Part shown: one piece after another, positions 43,948-52,974 of the stretch | Position numbering within the stretch: the stretch's first letter is position 1 | Layout: each line of letters starts with the position of its first letter | Notes under the pieces: model-generated | Databases searched by the model: none | What the model saw: the letters and a program-made list of their open reading frames with translations, nothing else | What the model was told of the DNA's origin: nothing | Assembly: GCF_005925325.1 (NCBI RefSeq) | Contig: NZ_SRMP01000006.1 | Coordinates: 124,001 to 188,000 of the forward strand | From: Pedobacter helvus | Lineage (GTDB): Bacteria; Bacteroidota; Bacteroidia; Sphingobacteriales; Sphingobacteriaceae | Length of the DNA stretch: 64,000 nucleotides | Reading direction: 5' to 3' | Program-made: the position numbers and the translations under genes

Positions 43948-45417
43948 TTAGGATTTCTCCGATCGAGTATCAACGGCTTTCTTGCGGTTAAAAAGTTTCT
44001 TAAACACACCAACAATAAGCTGTTTATAATAGTCGATATCGAATAACGCAGAGTCTACAGTTGCTTTGTAAGTTAAGAAAGCGCCTACTGGTGTGAGAAT
44101 AATCACAGCCATCCACATCCCAATAACTGGATCTAAAGAACCTTCTTTCGCAGATTTTTCGGAAACGGTAGAAATAATGTGATAAAATAAGAAGAAAATA
44201 ACAGCAATTACCACAGGTAAACCTAATCCACCTTTTCGGATAATTGCCCCTAATGGTGCGCCAATAAAGAAAAGAAGTAAACAGGAGACCGCTAAAGTAT
44301 ATTTGCGCTGATATTCGATCTTGGCTTTTAGCACTTCTTTACTTCTAAACTCATAGTCGGGTAATTGACCTTTAATAGTTTGTTTCAAAGCCTCAATTTG
44401 GTCAAAAGCACTTTGTAGCGATTGTACTTTTTGATCTTTTGGGATCAGGTTAACCACACTTCCTTTAATTTCCTTTGGTGTGGTATTCACTTTTGTGTAA
44501 CCTTTTACAGAAGTGCTCTGCTTGAAATAAAATTGAGCATTCGTTTGTAGCGCTTTGCCCAAACTATCCAAACCTTTGCTCAGCGAATCTCTACGCTGTA
44601 TCAATTCTTTTCGATTGAGCATCGGTGCATTATTCTTGAAATTCTGCTCCTGTGTACGCGTCATGTCCTTAAAACTACTGAAATCGAATTTTACCTCGGT
44701 TTGCTTAAAACGCATTCTAGTAAACGTTTGGCGAGGGTTGTAGGGACCATTGTTAGAACCAGCTTCTTGATAGCGAACACCATTTACCAAGTTAAGTACC
44801 ATGTAATTACCATCAGAAGTTTTAGACATTTTGCCTTTTTCGGCCATGATAATTTGCGGAATGCCATTGCCGCCACTATGGTCATAAATCATAAGGCCGT
44901 AAAGCGAATCAATAGCTCCTTCGCCTTTGCGCTCTACACGCATAGAGTACCCAGGTATACTATTGTTAAACACTCCTGGTTTAATGAGGAAGGATAATTT
45001 TTTATTGCGGACATCCCATAAAAGCGAACCATATTTAAGGTTAGCCTTGGGCAGCATATAGTCTGAAAAGAAAAAAGACGCGACTGCGAGACCTAAGATA
45101 AGCACCAGCAGTGGTTGCATGGCTTTTCGTAAAGAAACACCTGCAGATTTGATGGCTACCAGCTCGTAGTTTTCGCCCAAATTACCAAAGGTCATGATAG
45201 ACGACAGCAGAATGGCCAATGGCAGTGCCATGGCTACATTCGAAGCCGATGCGTACATCATTAATTCGGCAATGACATACCATTCGAAACCTTTACCTAT
45301 CAAATCATCGACGTACTTAAACAAAAAGAACATCAATAAAATAAACATCACAATAAAAAATGTGACGGCAAAAGGTCTAATAAATGCCTTGATTAGCAGT
45401 AAATGGATCTTTTTCAA
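43948..45417 (-). CDS. LptF/LptG-family permease
   Basis: 489 aa. Six membrane helices: three near the N-terminus (about 12-33, 55-78, 100-122) and three near the C-terminus (about 375-395, 400-420, 435-455), with a ~250-residue periplasmic beta-jellyroll between, as in LptF/LptG. These form the ABC exporter LptB2FG that pulls LPS from the inner membrane. Start codon is TTG at 45417: an in-frame TAA lies directly upstream and the first ATG is only at residue 24, inside TM1. The second permease subunit is not in the window. Confidence 0.88.
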   Translation of the reverse strand: MKKIHLLLIKAFIRPFAVTFFIVMFILLMFFLFKYVDDLIGKGFEWYVIAELMMYASASNVAMALPLAILLSSIMTFGNLGENYELVAIKSAGVSLRKAMQPLLVLILGLAVASFFFSDYMLPKANLKYGSLLWDVRNKKLSFLIKPGVFNNSIPGYSMRVERKGEGAIDSLYGLMIYDHSGGNGIPQIIMAEKGKMSKTSDGNYMVLNLVNGVRYQEAGSNNGPYNPRQTFTRMRFKQTEVKFDFSSFKDMTRTQEQNFKNNAPMLNRKELIQRRDSLSKGLDSLGKALQTNAQFYFKQSTSVKGYTKVNTTPKEIKGSVVNLIPKDQKVQSLQSAFDQIEALKQTIKGQLPDYEFRSKEVLKAKIEYQRKYTLAVSCLLLFFIGAPLGAIIRKGGLGLPVVIAVIFFLFYHIISTVSEKSAKEGSLDPVIGMWMAVIILTPVGAFLTYKATVDSALFDIDYYKQLIVGVFKKLFNRKKAVDTRSEKS

Positions 45418-45542
45418 TTATGCAAAGATAGGCGTTTTTTGCAGAAATTGGAGGCTAATACTTGGTTAGTTTTTATGCTTTAAGCTATAATTATCGATAT
45501 CACTGTCGTCAGTAATTTGCAGACATAAACTTAAAGTTTGAA

Positions 45543-45923
45543 TTATGCGCCTAATACGCTTAGCAAATACGTGATCTGATTATCCCAAATCTGCTTTCTT
45601 TCTTGCATGGTATCATCTGTAGCAAAATCGGTGATGGCAAGGGCTACATCGTTAGTTAGCTCGTCTTGTACAATCTCCATTTCGAAGTAGCAATAAGGTT
45701 CATCATCCACCCATCTAAACTTTACTAGTTTATTTTCTTTGGCGCTAATTAGTTTTGCTTTTTGTACTTCTCCGTCCCAAGTAAAAGTATAGGTTTGGTC
45801 TCTAAAGATCACATCGTCTGCAAACCATTGCGACAAGCCGTTAGGCTCGCTTAAAAAACTATATAGTATACGAGGCGACGACCTTATGGCATATTCTAAT
45901 GTAAATTTCTTCTTTTCTGACAT
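45543..45923 (-). CDS. START/AHSA1-like small protein (126 aa)
   Basis: 126 aa, a single SRPBCC/START-like domain: FTLEYAIRSSPRILYSFLSE, LSQWFADDV and FRWVDDEPYCYFEMEIV. Widespread conserved cytosolic Bacteroidota protein; ligand unknown. It lies 125 bases from the LptF/G gene on the same strand. Confidence 0.85.
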   Translation of the reverse strand: MSEKKKFTLEYAIRSSPRILYSFLSEPNGLSQWFADDVIFRDQTYTFTWDGEVQKAKLISAKENKLVKFRWVDDEPYCYFEMEIVQDELTNDVALAITDFATDDTMQERKQIWDNQITYLLSVLGA

Positions 45924-46131
45924 CCTTACTTTCGATTTTAGTACTGATCTATTTTTTCTAAAGAAAAGTAATTTCTTTTATAAATGCAAAGTTTTAGAAA
46001 ATAAGTGTTTTTTCACCCAAGAGCTTATAGATTTAGCGTTTAAAAGCATTGTTCGCAATAGGCTCTGATAATTAAATCTCACTAGAATAAAGAGTTAAAC
46101 ATAGTTGAGAAAACCTTTTTAAAAATTTTTC

Positions 46132-46159
46132 TTGTTTATAGTATTAAATCCTATATTTG
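46132..46159 (+). promoter_or_regulatory. Promoter of tRNA-Met
   Basis: TTG (46132-46134), 17 bases, then TATATTTG (46152-46159), a good TTG/TAnnTTTG match. The tRNA starts 17 bases downstream. Confidence 0.65.
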
Positions 46160-46175
46160 CAGCTCGAAATTTTTC

Positions 46176-46249
46176 GGCGGGGTAGCTCAGATGGTTAGAG
46201 CGCAGGATTCATAACCCTGAGGTCGGCAGTTCGATCCTGCTCCCCGCTA
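46176..46249 (+). tRNA. tRNA-Met (CAT)
   Basis: 74 nt. Acceptor GGCGGGG / CCCCGCT (first pair G-T), D arm GCTC...GAGC, anticodon loop TTCATAA with CAT at 46210-46212, and T arm GGCAG-TTCGATC-CTGCT. The anticodon stem has one A-C mismatch, next to the loop. It is probably an elongator methionine tRNA; a CAT anticodon could also be an isoleucine tRNA with lysidine. A degraded copy lies 375 bases downstream. Confidence 0.93.
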
Positions 46250-46255
46250 CTAGGC

Positions 46256-46284
46256 AAAAGCTCACAGCAATGTGGGCTTTTTTG
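46256..46284 (+). terminator. Terminator after tRNA-Met
   Basis: AAAAGC-t-CACA / TGTG-g-GCTTTT stem with a GCAA tetraloop and T tract. An identical copy is at 46635-46663 after the tRNA-like remnant. Confidence 0.85.
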
Positions 46285-46285
46285 T

Positions 46286-46602
46286 ATGATAGGATGTTTA
46301 CCGTTTACATTTTATATTCTAAACAGTTTAACAAGGTCTATATTGGCTACACCAGCAATCTAGAACAAAGGCTGTTGTCCCACAACGTATTGGCGACGAA
46401 AGGTTACACTATAAAATTCAGGCCTTGGGAAATTCTCCATACAGAACTTTTCGAAACCAAATCAGAAGCACTTAAGAGAGAAAAGCAGCTAAAGTCTGCG
46501 AAAGGCAGGGAGTTTATCAGAAAGCAATTGTTAATTTAATAAGGACATTCTTGCGCCACTTAGATGGTTAGAGCGCAGCATTCATATCCGCCAGCTGGCG
46601 GA
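46286..46602 (+). mobile_element. Candidate GIY-YIG nuclease unit at tRNA-Met
   Basis: The segment carries only a GIY-YIG gene and the damaged front part of a tRNA-Met copy, ending in the perfect 16-bp palindrome TCCGCCAGCTGGCGGA (46587-46602). It is bracketed by a perfect 62-bp direct repeat (46224-46285 and 46603-46664) that covers the tRNA 3' half and its terminator. It could be a homing-type insertion or the trace of a tandem duplication. No transposase. Confidence 0.55.
46294..46539 (+). CDS. GIY-YIG nuclease family protein (81 aa)
   Basis: 81 aa from ATG at 46294. The frame runs on to 46270, but that ATG is inside the tRNA terminator hairpin. The GIY-YIG domain is nearly the whole protein: FTVYILYSKQFNKVYIGYTS (the GIY and YIG strands), Arg26 in EQRL, and the later ETKSEALKREKQLK segment with the family's Glu. 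This is the small single-domain (URI/UPF0213-like) class, not UvrC. It sits between tRNA-Met and a damaged tRNA-Met copy, suggesting a role in an element that targets tRNA. Confidence 0.88.
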   Translation: MFTVYILYSKQFNKVYIGYTSNLEQRLLSHNVLATKGYTIKFRPWEILHTELFETKSEALKREKQLKSAKGREFIRKQLLI

Positions 46603-46628
46603 CGGCAGTTCGATCCTGCTCCCCGCTA
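46553..46628 (+). pseudogene. Degenerate tRNA-Met copy
   Basis: Shares AGATGGTTAGAGCGCAG and ATTCATA with the intact tRNA-Met, and all of its 3' part from CGGCAG on, but the acceptor 5' strand and D stem are changed, and the anticodon stem's 3' side is replaced by the palindrome TCCGCCAGCTGGCGGA. It cannot fold as a normal cloverleaf. Its terminator copy is intact. Confidence 0.8.
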
Positions 46629-46734
46629 CTAGGCAAAAGCTCACAGCAATGTGGGCTTTTTTGTTTCTATGTATTTTAAAGGTAAATCTTGTCTTCTGTG
46701 CAACATATCCAAAAAAAGTGCGTCTTTTTAATTG

Positions 46735-47568
46735 ATGAGAGTATTTGAAACACTAAAACCAACGCATCAACTTATACAACAATATGTAAGCTATTATTAC
46801 CTGGATATTGCTGATGACGAAGATTATTTTAACGAATATATCTGTTATCCTCATTACAATAATACCGTCTCGATCTATCAAAACCACACAGCCTCTCTAC
46901 ATCACAATCATTCCATTATTAACTTTGAAAAGGAGGCTTTGCCACTTCAAATTTTCACTCCTTTAAGAGAGGATATACTAAAAGTTACACAACGAGGTCC
47001 CGTCTGTAAAGTAGGTATCGTTTTCGAGCCGTTCGGAGTTAATCAGTTTTTGCCTAAAGGAACTCCTATCCACCAAATATCTTGTACCCCAACATTTCAG
47101 TTTCTGGATAATGAGTTTGTGCTAAGTCTTTTCGATGAGCATGAATTTAAGAGCATGGTTTCTTTGTTAGAAAAACAATTGCTGCAGTTGCTGAGACCTG
47201 TTGAAAACCAGTACGTAACTAATGCTATACAGATTTTAAATTTAACGGAAACCGAAATGAGCATAGATGAACTTGCAGAAGTTAAATTAGGCATCAGCAG
47301 GAAGCATTTGAATAGGTTGTTTAAACAATACCTTGGGGTTAGCATACAGAAATATCGCAGTATCGTTCGCTTTAGGCAATTAATGAACTACAAACTTAAC
47401 CAGGTTGAGCAACGCAACCTCACTACCTTGTCGCATCAGGCACATTACACCGATCAATCTCATTTTATTAAAGCGTGTAAGCAACTTACCGGCTTAACTC
47501 CCTCTCAATTTTTTAAAGAGGGTAAAATTGTAGGTTCAGAAGATACGTTCTGGAACTTTGCGAAATAA
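46735..47568 (+). CDS. AraC-family transcriptional regulator
   Basis: 277 aa from ATG at 46735 (a TTG lies one codon earlier). The C-terminal double helix-turn-helix is at about 178-265: DELAEVKLGISRKHLNRLFK and LTTLSHQAHYTDQSHFIKAC, then TGLTPSQFF. The N-terminal ~150 residues are a sensor domain of the DUF6597-like type (start MRVFETLKPTHQLIQQYVSY). It is 66 bases upstream of the esterase gene on the same strand and may regulate it. Similar to the AraC at 52.1 kb. Confidence 0.88.
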   Translation: MRVFETLKPTHQLIQQYVSYYYLDIADDEDYFNEYICYPHYNNTVSIYQNHTASLHHNHSIINFEKEALPLQIFTPLREDILKVTQRGPVCKVGIVFEPFGVNQFLPKGTPIHQISCTPTFQFLDNEFVLSLFDEHEFKSMVSLLEKQLLQLLRPVENQYVTNAIQILNLTETEMSIDELAEVKLGISRKHLNRLFKQYLGVSIQKYRSIVRFRQLMNYKLNQVEQRNLTTLSHQAHYTDQSHFIKACKQLTGLTPSQFFKEGKIVGSEDTFWNFAK

Positions 47569-47634
47569 AAGTCCCAATTTTACAATTTTCGATTTTCATG
47601 ATGAGCTAATTTTGATTTAATAAGTTAAGACATC

Positions 47635-49308
47635 ATGAGAAAATATCTAATCATAGGCATATTGTTAATTGCTGTTTGCCAATCTAAAGCGCAATCTTAT
47701 GCTAAACTTGCTGATAGTGCATTACGTATTATGTGGAATGCAAAAGACACCGTTGGTTATCGTAAATCTTTGAACTTGTATGAAAAAGCCTTCAGACTAT
47801 ATCCAGAGAAAATCAATTCTTTAGGCTTCTATAAAGCTGCAGTTTTAGCTGGCGAACTAAAAGATTTTGATAAAGCTTTTGATTATTTAGAGCGTTTGCT
47901 AGCCTTAAATAAAGATATCAATACCACTTGGAGCTCTTTGACTAGCAGGTATGTTAACTCAGAATATAAAAATCTACTATTGGATAAACGTTGGCCCGCT
48001 ATCTCCGAAAAGGCTCAAAAAATGAAAGCGTCATTTCTTAAGGCATTAAGAGATAAGCAGGAAGAATTTCAAAGCGGAGGTTTAAATAATATAGATTTCG
48101 CCAAGGCCAAAGATGGAAAACAAGCGTACCAACTGATTACATCATTTCAAGATTTTCAATACAAAGAAGCGAATAACTATTCCATCAAGTTTAGGGTGAT
48201 AGATAGTACCTATACATCCTATTTTGTGAGTTTACCGAAGAGTTATAATCCTAAAAAGAGCTATCCAGTACTATTTTTCTTGCATGGTGCGGTACAGGGC
48301 AATGCCTTGTCTGAGTATCAGAATGAAACCATATTGGGCGATTGGAACAGGTATTATACTAAATATGCTGCGCTAAATGATGTGATTATGGTATATCCTA
48401 AAGGGTCTAAGCAATATAATTGGATGAACCCCGACCAAGGTTTCTTTATGGTGCCGTCTATGTTAAAAGAAATGAAGCAGTCTATCAACATAGATGATGA
48501 CAAAGTTTTTATTACGGGGCATTCTAATGGTGCAACCGGATCTTTTTCTTACTTAATGAAGCAGCAAAGTCCATTTGCAGGATTTTACGGATTTAATACT
48601 CAGCCAAAGGTTAGAACCGGGGGGACTTTCATTCGCAATATTCTGAATCGTTCTTATTTCAATGTATCAACAGACGAAGATTACTATTATCCACCAGAGG
48701 CCAATGACAGTTTAAATGTGATCATGAAACGTATTAAGGCAGATTACCAAGATCATCGATATAATGGTTGGCCACATTGGTTTCCTCAGTTTGATGAATC
48801 GGAACCTGTTTATCCTATGATTTTTAGGGACATAGTTACAAGAAACAGAAATGCTTTTAAACCAACTATTTATTGGGAATGTGATGATGTAAAGTATGGT
48901 AAGGCCGACTGGGTTCAAATCAATCAATTAGATACCATTGCCAAGCCAGCCGACTGGCACCAGCGCATCAATTTTAATATCTATAAATTGCTAAGCTACA
49001 ATAAACAAGACAGTTTGATTGCTAAAGATACCTTGGTAAAAGCTTTTAATTTCCCAAGAAAATCCGGTGTGATTAAGGGGAGTTATCAGAACAATGTATT
49101 TCATTTAGAAACCTCATCCGTAAAAGAAATCACCGTGTTTATTTCTCCAAAAATGGTGGATATGGGTAAACCTGTGACCGTGTTTGTAAACGGGGTTAAA
49201 AAGCTAAGTCGAAAACCGATTTACAATAAGGAGTTGATTATATCTGGTTTTAAAGACACCTACGATAGGAAAGTAATTTGGGTAGATGAATTTAAGATAA
49301 CTATTTAA
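47635..49308 (+). CDS. Secreted alpha/beta hydrolase (esterase-like, 557 aa)
   Basis: 557 aa. Signal peptide (about 1-19, ending CQSKAQ). A TPR-like N-terminal part (about 20-130: LYEKAFRLYPEKINSLGFYK, then FDKAFDYLERLLALNK) precedes the hydrolase domain with LFFLHGAVQG (oxyanion loop) and ITGHSNGATGSF (GxSxG nucleophile near Ser296). The C-terminal ~90 residues look like an extra beta domain. Resembles feruloyl-esterase/PHB depolymerase-like hydrolases with helper repeats; substrate unknown. Confidence 0.85.
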   Translation: MRKYLIIGILLIAVCQSKAQSYAKLADSALRIMWNAKDTVGYRKSLNLYEKAFRLYPEKINSLGFYKAAVLAGELKDFDKAFDYLERLLALNKDINTTWSSLTSRYVNSEYKNLLLDKRWPAISEKAQKMKASFLKALRDKQEEFQSGGLNNIDFAKAKDGKQAYQLITSFQDFQYKEANNYSIKFRVIDSTYTSYFVSLPKSYNPKKSYPVLFFLHGAVQGNALSEYQNETILGDWNRYYTKYAALNDVIMVYPKGSKQYNWMNPDQGFFMVPSMLKEMKQSINIDDDKVFITGHSNGATGSFSYLMKQQSPFAGFYGFNTQPKVRTGGTFIRNILNRSYFNVSTDEDYYYPPEANDSLNVIMKRIKADYQDHRYNGWPHWFPQFDESEPVYPMIFRDIVTRNRNAFKPTIYWECDDVKYGKADWVQINQLDTIAKPADWHQRINFNIYKLLSYNKQDSLIAKDTLVKAFNFPRKSGVIKGSYQNNVFHLETSSVKEITVFISPKMVDMGKPVTVFVNGVKKLSRKPIYNKELIISGFKDTYDRKVIWVDEFKITI

Positions 49309-49361
49309 TGTTCGTCTATTTATGGTATTATTAAAAGCTCGCAATAAGGTGAGCTTTTGTT

Positions 49362-50390
49362 TTATCCAAACAACTCTTTCAAAATTGGAACTCTTTCTTC
49401 GTTACGAATAATTAAAGGTGTAAGTAGAATGGGAACAATTACAGATACCAAAAAGGCGTCCCAACCAAAATAGCTTACTTCTTTAAAAATTAGTGAGTAT
49501 AAAAAGAATACAATCATGTGGGTGAAATATAGAACTGTACTGCATTTTCGTAAAAACGCATTGCTTTTTACATTTTCTAACCTCAAGCCAAGCGTTAAAT
49601 AGAACAAAACTATGGGGAAAAACGCAAATAGGAGTGGCGAAATAATTTCGATTTTAAAGAACTGAAATACCAGTGCCGAAACAACTATTATAAATAGCAT
49701 TGAGTTAGAAAAACGGATTTTTCCAAGACCAATTAACCCACCAATCATTAGGTAAAACATTCCAGTAAATAACCTTCCCGTTAAGAATAAATATTTTACA
49801 GCCCTGCCTACAGCTAACAAAAATTCGTTTTCACTTTCTTGCCGAACCAAATAATTGAATATCGTGGCCATTATGAAAAGCAAAATGGAAACTATGAAAA
49901 TCGTCTTTAATCTAAAATTAATTAGGGTTAGTAAATAGATTACTGCTATGGAGTAAGTCATGGATAGTAAAAACCATAGCGGCCAAGAGTAGTAATTTTC
50001 GCCGAAGAATAAGGTTCCTCTTACGAAGAGAACAAGATCTTTTTGGAAGGTTAGGTCATCCGTAGCGTATCGCCAAATGGTAATGGGGAGAAATATGATA
50101 GTCCAATAGATGTAAAGCTTGAAAATCCTTTTTAAGTAAGGCCAAATAGTAGCTAATTGATAGGCTTTGTCTGGTTGTTTGTAGACCTTAGTGAATAGGA
50201 AAAAACCAGCAGCCATAAAAAAATAAGGAACTACCAAGAGTAGCGAAGATTCCCATATCTCTACAAAAATTGGGTTTTGGATATCTTTGAATGGATGGGT
50301 ATGTCCAGCAACTACAAAAAGTGCTAAAATGAACTTGGTGACATCAATTCCTTTAAATTCTTTTCTCCCAATTGGACGCGTTGTTTCCAT
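49362..50390 (-). CDS. Acyltransferase family 3 membrane protein
   Basis: 342 aa with about ten hydrophobic segments. It starts GRKEFKGIDVTKFILALFVV, with a following GHTHPF motif, the conserved His region of acyltransferase-3 (OafA/WecH-like) enzymes that O-acetylate surface sugars at the inner membrane. Single gene; the acceptor cannot be told. Confidence 0.85.
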   Translation of the reverse strand: METTRPIGRKEFKGIDVTKFILALFVVAGHTHPFKDIQNPIFVEIWESSLLLVVPYFFMAAGFFLFTKVYKQPDKAYQLATIWPYLKRIFKLYIYWTIIFLPITIWRYATDDLTFQKDLVLFVRGTLFFGENYYSWPLWFLLSMTYSIAVIYLLTLINFRLKTIFIVSILLFIMATIFNYLVRQESENEFLLAVGRAVKYLFLTGRLFTGMFYLMIGGLIGLGKIRFSNSMLFIIVVSALVFQFFKIEIISPLLFAFFPIVLFYLTLGLRLENVKSNAFLRKCSTVLYFTHMIVFFLYSLIFKEVSYFGWDAFLVSVIVPILLTPLIIRNEERVPILKELFG

Positions 50391-50643
50391 GAGTAGCCGT
50401 CTAATTTAGAATTAGCCAAAAGCTAATTTGACCTAATCACTTGGTTAAAGCGATAGTCAAATGGTTTTGGTAATTATTCCTTCTTTAAATTTATTCAAGG
50501 GTAGGATGTAATATTTGGCATAGTAAGTAGCAATAAATCGATTGTTTCTTCTGCCATCTCACTTCTTCGAATTTAATCAATTGCTGTACATATTAACAAG
50601 TGGTTTTTACGATTTGTTTTGGTAATGGGATGGCGTAAATAAA

Positions 50644-50670
50644 AATGGCGCCCATATATTGAGCGCCATT
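50644..50670 (-). terminator. Terminator of the S41 peptidase gene
   Basis: AATGGCGC / GCGCCATT perfect 8-bp stem, 11-base loop, T5 on the minus strand, 2 bases after the stop codon. Confidence 0.85.
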
Positions 50671-50672
50671 AG

Positions 50673-52079
50673 TTAATTTTCCAAATAGTTGACTGCAAAG
50701 CTTATCCAGTCTTTTACTGATTTATCTAAATGAACATCGGGTTGTATACCTATGTTATCTATCGGATAATCTGGCAAACGCAAAGCTCGATAGGTTGGCA
50801 TTAAGATTTGATAATTTGCACAACCGAAATCTACCAGATAAGCGTTGCCGTAATCTAACGCACCGTAACTTGGAATACCCATTAGCTTTACTTTTTTACT
50901 TTGTTTAGCGATGAATAGAAAATATTCTGCCGAGCTTCCAGTTCTTTTATTGGCAAGTATCACCACATTTTTTGGACTTTTTGCTGCTGGCATAACCTCT
51001 TGGATTTGCACAAGCTCACCATCTCCATTGAAGTTTACGAACTTACCTAGGTTGGCTTTTAAGGTAGCGATGTTCTTATCGGTTCCTGCTGTAGATACAT
51101 TCTTATCGAGCGTTTTCTTGTAGCGTTCTAAGTTGTCTATATAAGTTTGCGTAGCTAAAAACTCAGCGCCGGAGTTGCGGATGTTCTTTCCCATGATGTA
51201 AGGCAGGAGTTTTTTGTAAGCATCAGTAGTACCACCTGGATTGCCACGCAAATCGATAATCAGGTTTTCGGTATTTTCAATTTGAGTTTTGTTTTGCTCG
51301 ATCAGTTGGTCTATCTCTTTTAGGTGTTGATATTCGAAACTCGGTAACTTAAGCACTGCGGTTTTGGCGGTGATTTGCTTGAAATAAAAACCTTCCAGCT
51401 CTTTCAGTTTTTCAGCAACTTTGGCTTCTTCCACTTTCGACTTTTTACCTTGCTTTACTAGGGCAACGCTTACCTCATCAAAAAAAAGAATGCCCGCATC
51501 ATCATATTGATAAGATCCACTTTTTAGTGTTTTATCCCTCAGTGCATATTCGAAATTTCCATTTGTGAACAACTTGAATTTGATCTCTTTCGGCTTCCAA
51601 ACAGCGGCATCTGCCGAGATGATGAAACCTACATAATTGTTTTCGCTAGTCTTTTTGATACCGATTTTATAACCGTCAGTCGTCCAAATTCCTTCGAGTT
51701 TATCTTCAGCGTATTGCACTTTGTTTTGAAATTCGTTGAGATCTACTTCGAAAGACGAGACGGTGCCGGCAGGAGTATTGGCCGAAGCAAATGGTGCGCC
51801 ATTTACCCCAACCCACAAATGCGGATCTTTAAAAAAATCGGTATAGCGTTTCAATATTTGCTGGCAAGCCAATTCATCTGCTTTTTTTGTTTCAATCGTT
51901 AAGTTGTCCTTAAATCCATTGTACATGAAAGTATCTTTTGTTTTTGCAGAAAACCCAGGATATTCGGTTTCTACTTTATAAATCAGCTTTGCTAAGGTTT
52001 GCTCGCAATTGCATTTAGGTTGTTGCGCATGCAGCGATTGGGTAAGTAAAATTGCAGCGAGATAGAGTATTTTCTTCAT
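50673..52079 (-). CDS. S41 family peptidase (secreted, 468 aa)
   Basis: 468 aa. Signal peptide (about 1-19, ending SLHAQ). An extended N-terminal region of about 230 residues precedes the S41/tail-specific protease core: NLIIDLRGNPGGTTDAYKKL (about 270-290) and ILANKRTGSSAEYFLF with the nucleophile Ser near residue 380. No PDZ domain is clear. Periplasmic or cell-surface protease-like protein; a second S41 protein is encoded at 61.5 kb. Confidence 0.87.
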   Translation of the reverse strand: MKKILYLAAILLTQSLHAQQPKCNCEQTLAKLIYKVETEYPGFSAKTKDTFMYNGFKDNLTIETKKADELACQQILKRYTDFFKDPHLWVGVNGAPFASANTPAGTVSSFEVDLNEFQNKVQYAEDKLEGIWTTDGYKIGIKKTSENNYVGFIISADAAVWKPKEIKFKLFTNGNFEYALRDKTLKSGSYQYDDAGILFFDEVSVALVKQGKKSKVEEAKVAEKLKELEGFYFKQITAKTAVLKLPSFEYQHLKEIDQLIEQNKTQIENTENLIIDLRGNPGGTTDAYKKLLPYIMGKNIRNSGAEFLATQTYIDNLERYKKTLDKNVSTAGTDKNIATLKANLGKFVNFNGDGELVQIQEVMPAAKSPKNVVILANKRTGSSAEYFLFIAKQSKKVKLMGIPSYGALDYGNAYLVDFGCANYQILMPTYRALRLPDYPIDNIGIQPDVHLDKSVKDWISFAVNYLEN

Positions 52080-52144
52080 TTAATTTCGATTATGATGCAA
52101 ATGTAGATTTGCCGAAACAATCAAAATTGTAAAAATGTAAACTG

Positions 52145-52951
52145 CTAAATAAAAAGCCAGATGTATTCTTTAGCAGTATCTACTTTCTTGAAAAACGAGT
52201 TTGGGCTAACCTTCGCTAGTTTTTTGAAATCTTTGATCAAATGCGATTGATCGTAGAATAAACTCTCGTAAGATAATTTGGTTAGATTATCTATTTGTTT
52301 GCGTTTGGTTATCGCATTTCTAAAGCGATGTATTTTTCGATATTCTGTAGGAGATTTGCCCAGCGCTTGCGTGAATAATTTATTCAGGTATTGTCTAGAG
52401 AAGTTGTGCTTACGAGCAATTTCTTCAATTTTTAAATCAGCTTCTACGTCGGCAACAATTTTTTCTATTAATGAAGGTTGAACAATACCTACTTTAGAAA
52501 GCCAGTACTGCTCTAGTTGGTTTTGTTGCAATTCTCTGTCTGCTTGCTGCAGTATAGTTGTCATTGTTGCTGCGAAATCTGGAAAAGGATTAAAATCCAT
52601 GGCACTTTTTTGGTGAAGCAACTCATCCGCATTAGCAATAAAATGATTGATGCCTAAAGGCTTGAAATAGATAGTAATTTCCTTGACGGCACCTTCGTAG
52701 CTAACTTCGATAGGAGTGGTATAACGCGAAACGTAATTAGCTGTCAAGTTTTTTTGCCGAGATTGCTTAATGATGATCTTATTATCGGCAATTTCCAGTT
52801 CAGTATTAGCATTTACCGAAACAATGAAAAAGTTATTAGGAAAAGTCCAGTAATGTAAAGGTGGTGAACTTTCTGAATGTGAAATAAAATAATAACCTTC
52901 TATATATCTTTGTAAGATCTGGTTTTTAGGCTTGTAAAACTCCATCTGCAT
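52145..52951 (-). CDS. AraC-family transcriptional regulator
   Basis: 268 aa. Double helix-turn-helix at the C-terminus: LKIEEIARKHNFSRQYLNKL, and later LTKLSYESLFYDQSHLIKDF, then KVSPNSFF. N-terminal domain is the DUF6597-like sensor (MQMEFYKPKNQILQRYIEGY). The same architecture as 46735-47568. A DUF2200 gene lies 23 bases upstream on the same strand, so they may be co-transcribed. Confidence 0.88.
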   Translation of the reverse strand: MQMEFYKPKNQILQRYIEGYYFISHSESSPPLHYWTFPNNFFIVSVNANTELEIADNKIIIKQSRQKNLTANYVSRYTTPIEVSYEGAVKEITIYFKPLGINHFIANADELLHQKSAMDFNPFPDFAATMTTILQQADRELQQNQLEQYWLSKVGIVQPSLIEKIVADVEADLKIEEIARKHNFSRQYLNKLFTQALGKSPTEYRKIHRFRNAITKRKQIDNLTKLSYESLFYDQSHLIKDFKKLAKVSPNSFFKKVDTAKEYIWLFI

Positions 52952-52974
52952 CTAAATCTCAAGCTATTGGAATA

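Noticed and set aside
46294..46539. UvrC fragment
   Set aside because: Single-domain GIY-YIG of 81 aa with its own start; no sign of the UvrC nuclease or HhH domains lost nearby.
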